From: Sphagnum compactum
Lineage: Eukaryota; Bryophyta; Sphagnopsida; Sphagnales
NCBI GenBank assembly: GCA_965153455.1
Contig: OZ234496.1
Location: forward strand, 9,943,863-10,007,862
Length of the DNA stretch: 64,000 nucleotides
Reading direction: 5' to 3'
The notes under the pieces were generated by a model. The model was given only the letters and a program-made list of their open reading frames with translations. It searched no databases and had not been told where the DNA came from. Every line of letters starts with the position of its first letter. The stretch's first letter is position 1. Of the stretch, positions 48,400-59,639 are shown piece after piece. The position numbers and the translations under genes are program-made.

Positions 48400-51300
48400 G
48401 GCTAGTAATTAAAAGGCCATACAAATACCCTTGGTCAAAAAAACTTTTGTAATAAAAAAAACCACTTATATTTCCATATATTAAGTAGGTATCATAGGTC
48501 TTTTAGTTGTGAATGTTCATGATTTAGTATTTTTTGGCCATTTGCTATCATTTGAAGAAATTTTTAATCGCTACAAGAAAAGCAAAAATGAAAATAAATT
48601 AACTATTCACCAAGGAAATCCATGAAGCCTAAATGTCCGAACTTCCATTCTCTATTCCTTACATTTATCCCATGTACAATGTCCCAATTGCAATGTTTCC
48701 CAAAACCTCATGGAATAAAAGTAATTCAAAGTTTTCCTTCATAAAAAGAATTTAAAAATCCCATTAATGTTTGCCCTAATTTTCCTTTAATAATATTATT
48801 ATTTGGTTAATTGTGGCAACAATTAACAACCTAACATCATTAAAAACAACCAAGGAAGAAAGGGAGTTGCAAAATATATTTGAAAAACAATGAATGTAAT
48901 TCAACAAGGTGAAACAATGTGTTATAACAAGACAAATGTTTGTATGGGCTCAACCTCTATGGATGTAAACATGATAATAGGACTTAACCCAACCAATGTG
49001 ACAAACTACTTTTGATTCTTTAAAAACAATGGGAATGTTTGCTAAAATGATGTGATATACTATGATTGATTACAAAAGGTGATGGATTAGGAATCCACAT
49101 TTTTTTAATAATGGTCAATTTTTCTTTTATTTTATTTTGTCATAACATATTATATTATTATGTAAAGGTATGAGTAACTATTGTACATGATTATATCATT
49201 AAAAAAGCACCTCAAATCTTTTGAACTTTTAAGAAAATAACAAAAACATTGGTTACAATGTTTTATGCATGCTTTTGAATATTCTATTATATTCATTATA
49301 TTCAATCCAAATTATTTCACATGTTTTCATAACATATTAGAAAATGTTTCATGTAAAGATAGTTTAAAATTTTGCAACCTTAATTTACATTTTTAAACAC
49401 TAAAACATGAAACATTGAACATTGGTTATATGTGTTAATGTGGCTACACTTGATGCGTTTTTAAAATTGCATTATTTATGACAATTTTAAAACTCTAAAT
49501 AAGTCATTGTGTGTTCATTAACCTAGGCCAAAATGGTGAAAACAACATTTTAAGAATACAAATTCCTGGTAATGAGTTGAGGTCCATGTGCAAGATTTTT
49601 CTTTTTCAATTTTGTGAAGTAGGTGGATTTGTGATCATCTAGAAAAAGATTTAACAAAATATGGGTACATGTCAAAAAAAAGAAGTGGATTTTTTTGGGA
49701 ATTATAATATATACTAGCAACATGAAAGAACCTATGGTTTAAATGTGGCAATTTCAACATTTTTTTTCGTGATATGGTGAATTTGGGCCTTTTCTTTCGA
49801 AAAAATCATTTAAAAAAGTTGCAACCCTTTTTTATTTGTCACCAAGAGGCAAAATCCCACCACAAAAAAACGTTGTTCATGTGACAAGGTTATAAATCAG
49901 AATATTTATGTATAAATTTTCAACCTTATAACAATGCTGAACAATTTTTTACTTTCATGAAGAACCCTTGGTTTTAATTGTTTTTACAAATTGTTTTAGT
50001 TTTGGTTTCACACATTAATGGAACTAATAATTTGAATTATTCCCCAAAAAATTCAATTCAATTCAATTTTGGAAATTAAACTTGCTTTTGGTCCAATTTA
50101 TATTAACCACGTGATTGAAATTGAATGGTTAACTATTGAGTTAACCTTTAGTTAACCCTAATTTTACCCTTTTTTCCAAAGCTTATTTTGGTTTGGTTCT
50201 AGTTTTGGTTCCAATATATACATAAATAGAATCAAAAATTTGATTTTGGGTCCAATCTTTCTGAAAAAATTCAATTCAAATTTTGATTTTGTTGTAATTT
50301 TAAATTTTTGTTGGAGTAAACAATTTGAAATCATTGACGTGTGTGTGTGTGTGTGTTTGTGTGTGTGTTGCAATCTTAATATAAGGATTGTGACTAAAGT
50401 TAAAGCATGAAAAAAAAAACAATTTAAGAGAATGTCCTAATATTTGAATACATTCCCACAAGCATGAAAAAGTGTAAAGAAATGAGTTTGAACATTTTTA
50501 CTTGGATTTTCAACTTTGAAAGTTGAAGTTTTGCGAGTGTTAAAAATTTTTGGGACAAGGTTTTAGATAATAAACCTTGTTCAAATTTATGTCCTTTCAT
50601 ATTGTAGGACAAGTTACAAAAAATAAGTATCAAAAGTGAGTTGATATTTTCCGTTTGGAGATTTGAAACGCAAATTATGGCAAAAATAATGACCATGAGT
50701 CAAATAAATAGTTTGATTTTTAACCATTAAAACCCAAGCTACAAAAGTCAAATGACATTTGATTTCAACCTATTACATAGTGTTGAATCTTAAAAAAACT
50801 TATAATTTTCCCTTTGAGAACTATTTGATCAAACTTGATATGTGGGGGTTATGAACTCCTAAAGTTGTGAGATTCATAATTGGGCAAAATTGGGAATTTT
50901 GAAACTCCTTCTTGGAATTTTGGTCATGTTGATGTTTTTTATATCACCAATCACAAAATATAATATATGGAGGAAAATAATTAGCTTTTCCAGGTCTAAG
51001 CCATGGGGTTTTGTGAATGTGAATTGTTTGTGGCTTGTTCAAGCAACAATTTAGTTTTGACTTGTGCAAATGAACTTCACTTTGAACTTAAGCTTATGAG
51101 TTTGTCATAGCCACATCTTGAAATTCCCGTGCTTTTTTTTTTCGTGCGAGTTAGGGAGTGCACCTTGAATTTGCATTTTGTCACAAAATTACAAAACTAA
51201 AAATCAATAGGTTTTAACCTTCAATACCACTTGACAAACCAAGGGGTGTATCAATTTATTTCAATGAGGTTCATCAAATGGTAATGTGTATGTGATTTTG

Positions 51301-52240
51301 GAACAAGCAAACAATGTTAACAAGGTTCATATGAATGAATTGAAAGTGTGGTTTTAAAGCAAACAAGTAATAAATGATTTCTAATTCTTTAATGATTTTT
51401 GTCAAATTAGAGCATGTTTGTGATTTTAGAGCAAACGAACAACAACCAATATCTATTCATCCAACAAAGTTCATTAAGTTGCAATATGTGTGCAATTTTG
51501 AAACAAGCAAGCGATTTCCAATTAGGTTCATGAGAGTGATTACATGTGTGTGATTTTGAAGCAAGTGAATAGCAAATGAACAACAAATCTATCAACATGT
51601 GTGTGTGTGTGTGTGTGTTGCATGTGTATTATTAACCTTTAGCATTCCAAATTTGTGTTTGGGATTTGAAGTTACCAGAGTTGTTGTGGGATTTGAGAGA
51701 ATGCATGTGTGTTTGGAAAGGAGAAATGAACAAAGTCGATTTAAATTGCATGTTGTTTCAATCAAAATTGTGTTTTGTTTTGATTTTGCACATGAAACGA
51801 ACTATTTCTATTTCATGGTCTCATCTTGGGTTTTTGTGTTGGTCTCCTATTTAGATGATTTTAACAATATCTCAAATATCAAGATAAAAAGGCAAATGTA
51901 GGCGCGCAATGCAAGACCAAAGATACTTTTGATTTTAAGAATAATTTTGTTATGTTTTAAATGGTTTCAATGTGCTCCCACAAGTTTATAATGGTTCATT
52001 ATGATGTTCTCAATGTGTTCCTTTAATGCTTATATGTTCCCCCAAGTTATTCAAAATAACATGACACTTTATGTAAATACAATAATACCTTGGTGGGTTC
52101 AACACAAATTATATTGTTTAAAAAAATCCTAAACTGTTAAGAAATTATTTTTTTGAAACTATATATACTTTTGAAGGAAAATGAAGAATGTTTTGGAATA
52201 ATATCATAATAATTTATTCTCGAAATGGATGTTTTTAAAA
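48400..52240. other. AT-rich intergenic DNA with GT microsatellites, no gene
   Basis: GT runs lie at 50339-50369 (one interruption) and 51597-51618. Several frames near 51.6-51.9 kb include the GT run and are artefacts. Nothing else is supported. Confidence 0.5.
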
Positions 52241-52645
52241 TATTGGCAGAATTTCCCCCCCCAAAAACAGAAAATATGTGACAAAATATTCCCTTTTCAT
52301 TTTTACTTTTTCTCATTTGTGGAAATTTCAAACCCCAAAGTGTCCTGGTTCCTGTGTGACTCCGAGTCAGCCTTTTTTTTAATTGGCGAAGTTTCGCCAA
52401 AAAGAGAAATTTAAAAATTTAAAATTCGTAAAAAGAAGTGCTTTTGAAGCTTTATAGTCGCCAAAAGTGAGGGAATTTTTTTAAAAATAAGGAATTCCCA
52501 GATTCACATATTTGGTTTTCATTGTGTAGCTAAAAATATAGAAAGATGATGAAATTATTTGCACTTGATTTCTGGTATATAGGCAGATTTGGCTAAATCT
52601 TCCTAAAGGATGATCGCCACTTTGGCTACAAACAAAAAAATCCTA
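52240..52645 (+). repeat. Dispersed non-coding repeat, copy 3 (upstream of MAD1)
   Basis: The core is at 52589-52629: TTGGCTAAAT, 9 bases, then GGATGATCGCCACTTTGG and CTAC. Upstream come GCAGAATTTCCCCCCC (52246), AATATTCCCTTTT (52284) and GGCGAAGTTTCGCC (52385). The same items occur on the plus strand near 7030-7160. The block ends about 150 bases before the MAD1 ATG and so lies within its promoter or leader. Confidence 0.6.
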
Positions 52646-52797
52646 AAAAAAACCACTGTGTGTGATGCCTTTTTGGTACGGTAGAAAAATTAGGGTTTCC
52701 AGAACTGTGTTTCCTTGGAATTCGGAGTGGCGGTGGTGCGTGTCGTTGGTGCGGATTTTGCAACGAAAGAAGGAAAAATCGAAAAAGAATAGAAAGA

Positions 52798-55700
52798 ATG
52801 ATATTCGAGTCCTCATCTTCGCCTCTTCCAGATCGTCTGCAGCATTCTTCTTCTTCTTCTTCTTCGCAAGTGCGGCGGTGTGAAAATCGTCATCGTCATC
52901 ATCGGCAGCAGGAGCAGTTTGCTCGTATTATGTCTGCTTCTGCAAACGGGGATTCTTTTGTGATGGCGTCGCCTTCTTATAAAAGACCGAGAGTGAACTC
53001 GGATTTCGATGATTGTGATGACCCTTTGTCTCGCAGAGCGATCCAGGTTTACAATGAAGCCACCAGATTCGTTACGAAGCCGTTTATCGCGCGTCTGTCG
53101 ATGGCAGCGGAGCTTGACAATCATCATCGCGAGTTCCAGTTCGATGACGATGTTGTTGACGAGTTCGGAATACAAGTTTATGGCTCAGAATATGATCGTG
53201 GAGCAGATGAGGCGGGGGGAAGTCTTGATCTCTTGCATTCAGATAACAGCTCCTTGTGCTGCACCTACAAGTGTCGGAATTTGGTAAGAAAATCTTTCTT
53301 CTTCGTTTTTTCTTTCCTAAGAAGGTCTAAGAATTTTCTCTCCCTCAAGACGCAGAAGTCTTTCTCAGTCCGCTGCCCTTTTCAAGTTTGGAAGAGTGGA
53401 TTTGAACTGCAATCCTGCCTCTGGAGTTTTAGGGTTCCACCCCCTGCCTTGTCTCATCTCCTTTTTCGAGCGTTTTCTGGACGGGATTGTGGCCTCTTGG
53501 ATTCATAGTCTGAGAAGAAGCTTGCTGTACTCAGCATAGTTTCGGATTATCTCCCGAGCCAGAAGTCTTTTGACACTATTCGTCTTTGACGTAATGGAAC
53601 CCTGAGCAGCACCTTCCCTGCTTCTGACTCTCTCTTAGTGCTTGAGGTCACCTTGCCAAATCTCTTACGTCATCTGGACTCCATCGCCCCATTGCAAAAC
53701 CCCAAACCCTAAACCCTAAAATAGTTGTGTGACTGCAATGTCTTATTGTTCTTAGGTATGTCACTTGCAGTGATGTAAGGCAAATCATCATCTGGATCTT
53801 GAAAATGCATGGAATCATATTTGGCAATGGCTGCAGGTTGTTTGTCACTGGAGATTACAATTGCTTAGAGTAAAGCTTTTTCTTATGATTGTATCTGTTG
53901 CTAACAGGTGAAGGCAGAATTCTTGGAGATGTTAGAACAGAGAGAGAAGCAGGTAGTGGAGCTGGAGACCACTTTGAAGTCTCTTCAGGCTAGTTTGGCT
54001 GCAGCAGGTATGTTTTCTGGTTATAATGTGCTAACAGTAACCAGGAGTTCCATTTAAAGCTTCATTGTCTATGTATGCAGTGCTTGTTCCATCTTTTCAG
54101 TTATTTTCTATAGTTCGATGTCTCTCCTGCTTTGTGCGTGTTGATTTCTTTCTCCATTCTTGTGCTGAGCAGAGCTTTCCTTGACTACCAGAAGCGGGAA
54201 AGGTACTTGCAGTACGCCAAAATAAGTCACTGGAGCTATCTATGGCAGCTGCAAGTAGTCGGGAGTCGTCATTGCATTCACAACGCATTCATGAAAGTGA
54301 TAGAGCTGATGAATTGCTGCGGACCCAGCTCAAGCGTTGTTATGAGCTCCAGGTTGTGATCTGCTTTTGTTGACCAAGCTTGTGCATTTTTTTTGGCTCA
54401 TTCTTTAGACCAGGTGTATTGCATGCTGAACTGATATGCTACTGTGACTAACGTACTGTTGGTGCTGTGGCATTCAAATATTTTCAGGCCAAGCTACAAG
54501 GAGAGATGGAGCAGAAGGCAGAGGCAGAGGTGGCTGCCAGGGCTGCAGAGGCGCAGGTGAAAAAAATAAAAGATGAAAGAGACAGGGAACAACATAATGC
54601 AGCTAGAGAAATTGTGCAGCTGAAGATGGAGCTTGACCGGCTACGACGTGACAGTAATGACACTCTTTCCAGAATTAAGGCAGAGGTAGGCAACTGTAAG
54701 CCAAAAATAAACATGTGCTAATATGGTATCTGTCTCACATGCTCTACCACCATCCAGAATCAGATCTTGGGCTTTTACCTCTATGGTTGGCAAGTAGCAA
54801 ACACCTAGGATAAAATTTGTGCATTAGAGGGCTGTTTTGATTTGTGGTGAATTCCTTGGTCTTCCACACTTGAACTTACCATGCTTTGCCTTTAAACTAG
54901 GCCATTTGTTAAGACAAGGAAAGTATGGTCCAATCAAATCCATGGAGGGTTTGAAACTGGAGCACTTTTGCAACCTGTTAATGGTGTGCTGGTGTCATGC
55001 AGAATGCAACTACCATAGGGCAGGCTTATACAGCAGCTGAGGAAGTAGAAGTCTTGGAATCTCAACTGGAAGAACAACAGAGGCTATTTGCAAAGGTTAG
55101 TTTTGTGTTTCCCAAGAGAGATGCAGTGTTTTTATCATAGATGCTTCTTTGACTTTTAGCACATGATTGGCTGATGGGATTTCTGAGTTTTTACATGTGG
55201 AGTCAGTGACCTGCAAAATGCAGACCCTTGAAGAGAAGTGTGAGTTGGAACACAAGCTTGCCAATGCAATGTCACAGCTTGCTGAACGGGCCACTGGGCC
55301 GGCAGAGGCTGACACCATTATCAGACATCTCCGACATGAGCTCAGTCAATGTGTAAGTTTTGTGGACCATCTTCACACACACAGGTTGTTGAAGTTTGAA
55401 GCTGAACACTCAGAGACTACATGACAAGTAAAAGAGCAACTTATCAGTGCTGGACTGTACATTACAAAATATTGGCATCTGCTGGGACTTCTGTGTGAAG
55501 ACTGACCAAGAGAGAAGGAACTTCATTGTAGTCTCTGACAGAAAATCGATTGGTGCAGACTGCAGATGTAGAAGAGGCGAGGAAGCTCAAACAGATTCAT
55601 GTTAATGCTGCACTGCTGAAAGAACAGTTGATGAGTGAGAAAGCACATGCTGACAGGGCAGAGGCAAGTCTTGCTGAGATTGCAGATATACAAGTGAGGC

Positions 55701-56969
55701 TCAAAGAGTTGGAGTTGGAGTTGCAAGCTTGGCGTGATATGGTTGGATGGATTCCAGGGGTTGAAGGCCGTGATGATGTGCTGCGCAAACTTCGAGAGCT
55801 TCAAAGGTGAGATACTTCTACTCCTTCCATTGTGTTGGAACTTGGGGATCACCACCAGCACTGGCACCAAAATTAGCTGAATGGGCTTATCTGAAACCCC
55901 AGATGATAGAGCCAGGTCTAATGGAACAGTGGTTTAGGCTTGGAACAATTTTTCTGTGGTGGGCTGATATGTCTAGTGTACCTGTTCAGTTTTTTCTGCG
56001 GTCACTCCAACCATTAGCCTGTGCCTCTGTTCTCACTGTTTTGCTATGACTAACTGCTAACTGTTGATTGTCAGGGAGGCGATGTCAGCATTGGCAAAAA
56101 CTGGGGAGGTGACTGCACAAGTGAAGGAACTCCAGACAGCTCTTGAGAAAACTGAGGGTGAGAGGCAGAAGGCTGTGGCTCATGGAGTTGCATTGCAGGA
56201 GGAGACCACAGAAGCCATGCTTAAGATTAAGAGGCTTGAGTCTAAGGTAGCATACTTGATAAGCTGGTTTGTCAGTTAAAAGCTTGCACCATGCACAAAT
56301 GTGTGAAACTCTTCTGCAGGTCCTGATTCACTAGTGAATGCGCACTGGGTGCAGCAATAAAACTGATTGCAGGGTGTCCTTCCTTTTGTGTACCATGTCT
56401 GTACAGGTAGCACTGCTCACCAAAGAACGGGATTGTCTCACAGCAATTCTGGAATCTTATGATGAAGAAGAGGATGTTATAGCGAGCCATCAGAACCAAG
56501 GCAATGCAGTGGCCTTGCTGGCTACACCTGAGAAGGCCAAGGACGTGCGCATGAAGGTTAGACCTTGAAACTAACATGTCACAGGCATCTTCACATGGTC
56601 CGATGATGCCAGTACATAGTTGCAGGATTATAGAAAAGGAGAGCTCCAAGAAATAGGTGTTTTGATGTAGTCTTGTTTACTCCTCGTTGTCTACATAATG
56701 CTGTACTCTGTTGATTCAAATAGATGATTATGCATAATAATGCTTTTTCCTCAAACTGTCTGCAGGAACTTGAAAGGACACTGGCTGCTGCTCAGCAACA
56801 TGCAACTGATTTGGAAGCTGTGATTACAAGAATCAGTGAGGTTGCTAATGAACACAGGAGAAAATGTGAGGCTCTTGCTCAAGAGCTTGGTGACAACCAT
56901 GATAAACTCAAGTCTTTAGAGCGTGAGAACCAGAGACTTCGAGGAGAATTGGCTGTCTTGGGCAGATGA
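52798..56969 (+). CDS. MAD1: Spindle assembly checkpoint protein MAD1, C-terminally short
   Basis: MAD1 recruits MAD2 to unattached kinetochores; in interphase it sits at the nuclear envelope. Ten exons, phases consistent: 52798-53283, 53908-54007, 54213-54352, 54488-54685, 55003-55095, 55224-55352, 55559-55806, 56075-56246, 56407-56556, 56766-56969; 1920 bases, 639 aa. The N-terminus carries YKRPRVNSDFDD and the plant-typical LCCTYKCRNL before intron 1, then almost continuous coiled coil with family landmarks: EEARKLK, an LELELQAWRDMVGWIPGV stretch, KSLERENQRLRGEL. The frame stops at LAVLGR. Known plant MAD1 continues about 170 residues (second coiled coil and kinetochore-binding C-terminal domain); I found no exon for that downstream. 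Start is uncertain: 52798 is the first in-frame ATG, but ATGs at 52930 and 52963 lie closer to the conserved start. Residues before them are a Ser run and His/Arg-rich text. Confidence 0.85.
52845..52868 (+). repeat. TCT trinucleotide run in MAD1 exon 1
   Basis: Seven TCT codons and a TCG encode a Ser run if the first ATG is used; otherwise this is a leader microsatellite. Its length is likely variable between individuals. Confidence 0.7.
53697..53720. promoter_or_regulatory. Telo-box cluster in MAD1 intron 1
   Basis: AAACCCCAAACCCTAAACCC and the following TAAA contain two overlapping plant telo-boxes (AAACCCTAA). Such motifs near the 5' end of plant genes are bound by TRB-type Myb proteins and are frequent in genes of dividing cells. 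It is too short to be an interstitial telomere. A regulatory role is inferred from family knowledge. Confidence 0.55.
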
Positions 56970-57053
56970 GCATCACTGAGCATGTGGTTTCAGAGCTCTG
57001 ATCTAGGCCAATCTGATATTGTTTTGTAGTCATTAAGTGGATGGCGGAGTCAT

Positions 57054-57077
57054 GGGGGGGGGGGGGGGGGGGGGGGG
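57054..57077. repeat. 24-base G run 84 bases after the MAD1 stop
   Basis: An uninterrupted run of 24 G, able to form a G-quadruplex. Homopolymers of this length are also common sites of sequencing and assembly error, which matters because MAD1 is missing its C-terminal part just here. Confidence 0.9.
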
Positions 57078-59090
57078 TGTAATGAAAAAGACACCTTTTT
57101 GGATTGCAACTCTGGAAGGTGATTTGCACATATGAGATGTGGAAACAACCCTAAACCCAAGGTAAGAAATGAATGTCACTCCACCTAACATGAGGAACAA
57201 ACCCAGTGCTTAGGAACTCTGCACTTCTGTCTAAGAGCCGTGCTGGATCCCTTTGCACTTGTGTTTGTATCTGCCCTTTCAAGGGAAGGAGATGTAGTCT
57301 GTAAAGATATACCATCATTGATTTTGGATTGTAGCTTACCAACTCTCTTTGATCCAATCCTACTGCTAACCAATGATAGAAGTCGTTTTGTGGTGAGGTG
57401 TTTGCACTTTGCTTTTTTATTGCAAAACATATTATACCCATCTCTGTGGCTCACACCTGTTAGCTAGCCTGCAACCATGAGCTAGCAGCTTTTTTTGGCT
57501 GCAACCTTAGTTCATTTTGTTGGCATTGTCACACCATTGCCCAATCTAGGCAAATACATTGCCTAGAGAATGATTTTGAGGTTGGCCACTATTGTTCTCT
57601 TCTCAAAAGTAGTGACTTTTAGCCACCACAGAATGAGTGTTATGACATGCGAGTCATGGATAGTTGACATAGAGTTCAGTTCCATGTTACAGAGACGTCC
57701 CCTCGTTTGTCACCTCTGTTTATAGGGAAGAGACTACATGATGATATAGGGGATTTGGGCATAAAATTTTGGCTCAAACTTGACCTAAGGTGTGAGTGAC
57801 ATCTGGAGTACTATGTGTGCATATGATGGATATAGCATGTTTCATAGCAGTGCATGCATCTAGATGAGAAGTTTTTAATCCTGTAATGGAAGTATTTAGT
57901 TTGAAGTTTGAAACTGCCATCAAGGAAAGAGTCATTATGTGATGAGCTGCATGTTTCCTTTGACGAGTTTGGAAAATTCTACATTCATGCCTGAAAACAA
58001 GTACCGAAAGTGTTTGTGTAGACAATGTTGTGGAAGACAATAGTTTACGAAAGTTTATGGGGATCAGTCTTCATTACTGGTTAGATCATATTAGAGCTTC
58101 AATATATACCTTGACTTTTTCCACGTGCTGATTGGATGCCATTAATGTGTTGTCTTTTATATGCACCAGAGGTGCAGTTGTAGTATAATGTGCACTTCCT
58201 CTTCCATTCCTGCTATGAAAGAAATTGGGTGATGAAGCCAAGCCCTTTCTTTTTGTACACTTGGGTATTGAAGTATTAGTGCTTGACACATTGGGCTATT
58301 TTCTGGGGCTTTGTCTTCCCTTTCTTTTTAAGGAACCTTTGTGATGAAGTGCAGCCCTCCTTTGAATCTCTGTGTACTGCTTGTGATTATTAGTGGGATG
58401 GAAGGAGTGGTAAGCACCAAACAATAAATAGGTGACATAGAACTCAGAACACGAAAACTCATGTCATGTCAAGTTGAGTGCAAAATTGAGGTTCACCCTC
58501 TGTCTCAGCATTATGTAAATTTTTTGCTACTGTTTCCAATCTCACCCTACTTATGGGGCAAACATGGGGTTTCGCCCTTGTATTTAAGTCGCTTCAAGGA
58601 AAACCCTATTGGGTCGTGAATTTGCTTATGGTAACAACCCTTTAATCGCCATTACGGAATACATTCAATTCTGGCACTCTTCTGATAATTTGTTAACTAT
58701 TGACAAAGTCTGATTCCCCTTGTCCCATGTGACATAGCTAGTCATGTGACATGATGAGGTGATGGCCAGTACTAATAGCAGCCTTGGCCTTGATGTAGTG
58801 ATCAATTCCCATCATCATCAGAGGCCCCAGTAGTGAGGGTTCCCTATTAAAAAGTACCAGTACTCACATGCATGCTCAGAGAAAACTAATGATTTGTTTT
58901 TAAAAATTTGTCCTCAATTATGATAGATGTGATAAATATGGTGGTCACACTAATATTTACATTACAAATTTGGTGTGCCATAATGGATGAACCCTCTCAC
59001 TTTTAAGTGTGAGATCCTATGTTAATTTTTTATATTATCTCAATGTTTGTTTTGGATGATTTATCATGTTGAAAAAGGACAAATCATTCT
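57078..59090. other. MAD1 3' flank, no gene recognised
   Basis: I searched this stretch for the missing MAD1 C-terminal exons (the VLRM motif and the C-terminal domain) and did not find them. Composition is gene-like up to about 58.4 kb, so it may contain a long 3' untranslated region. Frames of 70-96 codons on both strands carry no family motif. Confidence 0.5.
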
Positions 59091-59099
59091 TGATAAAGT

Positions 59100-59530
59100 G
59101 TTATGTTCCCCAAGAACATAATTGGGGAACATGGTTGTGTTCCATAGGAAACCATGTTCCAGAAAAATGCTTGCCATGTTCATTAAGAAATGCTTGTGTT
59201 CTCCAAGGAACATGGTTGTGTTCCTTTGGAAAATGCTTTTCTTTGAGACAAAGGTGTTGATCTAACCCCAGGAAAAAACCATTTTCTCAAAGAACACGAG
59301 TTGCTTTTTTGTGTTTTTCCCCCAGAAACACAACCATGTTCCTAAGGGAACAACACAAGCAATTTTTTGGGAACATAATTGTTCTTGTTCTAGGGGAAAA
59401 AAACATTTCCCGAGCAAACACAATCATTTCCTTGGGAACATGGTTACAATATCTTGGAGAACATGGTTCATGGTTTTTTGATGAGTACAACCATGGTCCT
59501 TGGGGAATGCACAAATTTTTTTGAGAATGA
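59100..59530. repeat. Cluster of GGAACATGGTTGTGTTCC-like motifs in both orientations
   Basis: The motif GGAACATGGTTGTGTTCC, itself a 6-bp-arm palindrome, occurs near 59127 and 59210. Its reverse form (AACACAACCATGTTCC-like) lies near 59328, and shortened forms (GGGAACATGGTT, GAGAACATGGTT) at 59435 and 59457. Spacers of about 25-40 bases contain CTTGGGGAA or CAAGGAA words. The left and right halves look like inverted partners around 59275-59300. The frames through it are repeat-derived. Confidence 0.65.
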
Positions 59531-59608
59531 TTGTCCTCTCTCAGATGAAAGTTATCCAAAACAAATATTAAGATGATAAAAAGATTTGAACTTAAAATCT
59601 CCAATTTA

Positions 59609-59633
59609 GAGAGAGAGAGAGAGAGAGAGAGAG
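59609..59633. repeat. GA microsatellite
   Basis: Uninterrupted GA run at the right border of the GGAACATGG repeat cluster. Confidence 0.85.
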
Positions 59634-59639
59634 TGGATT

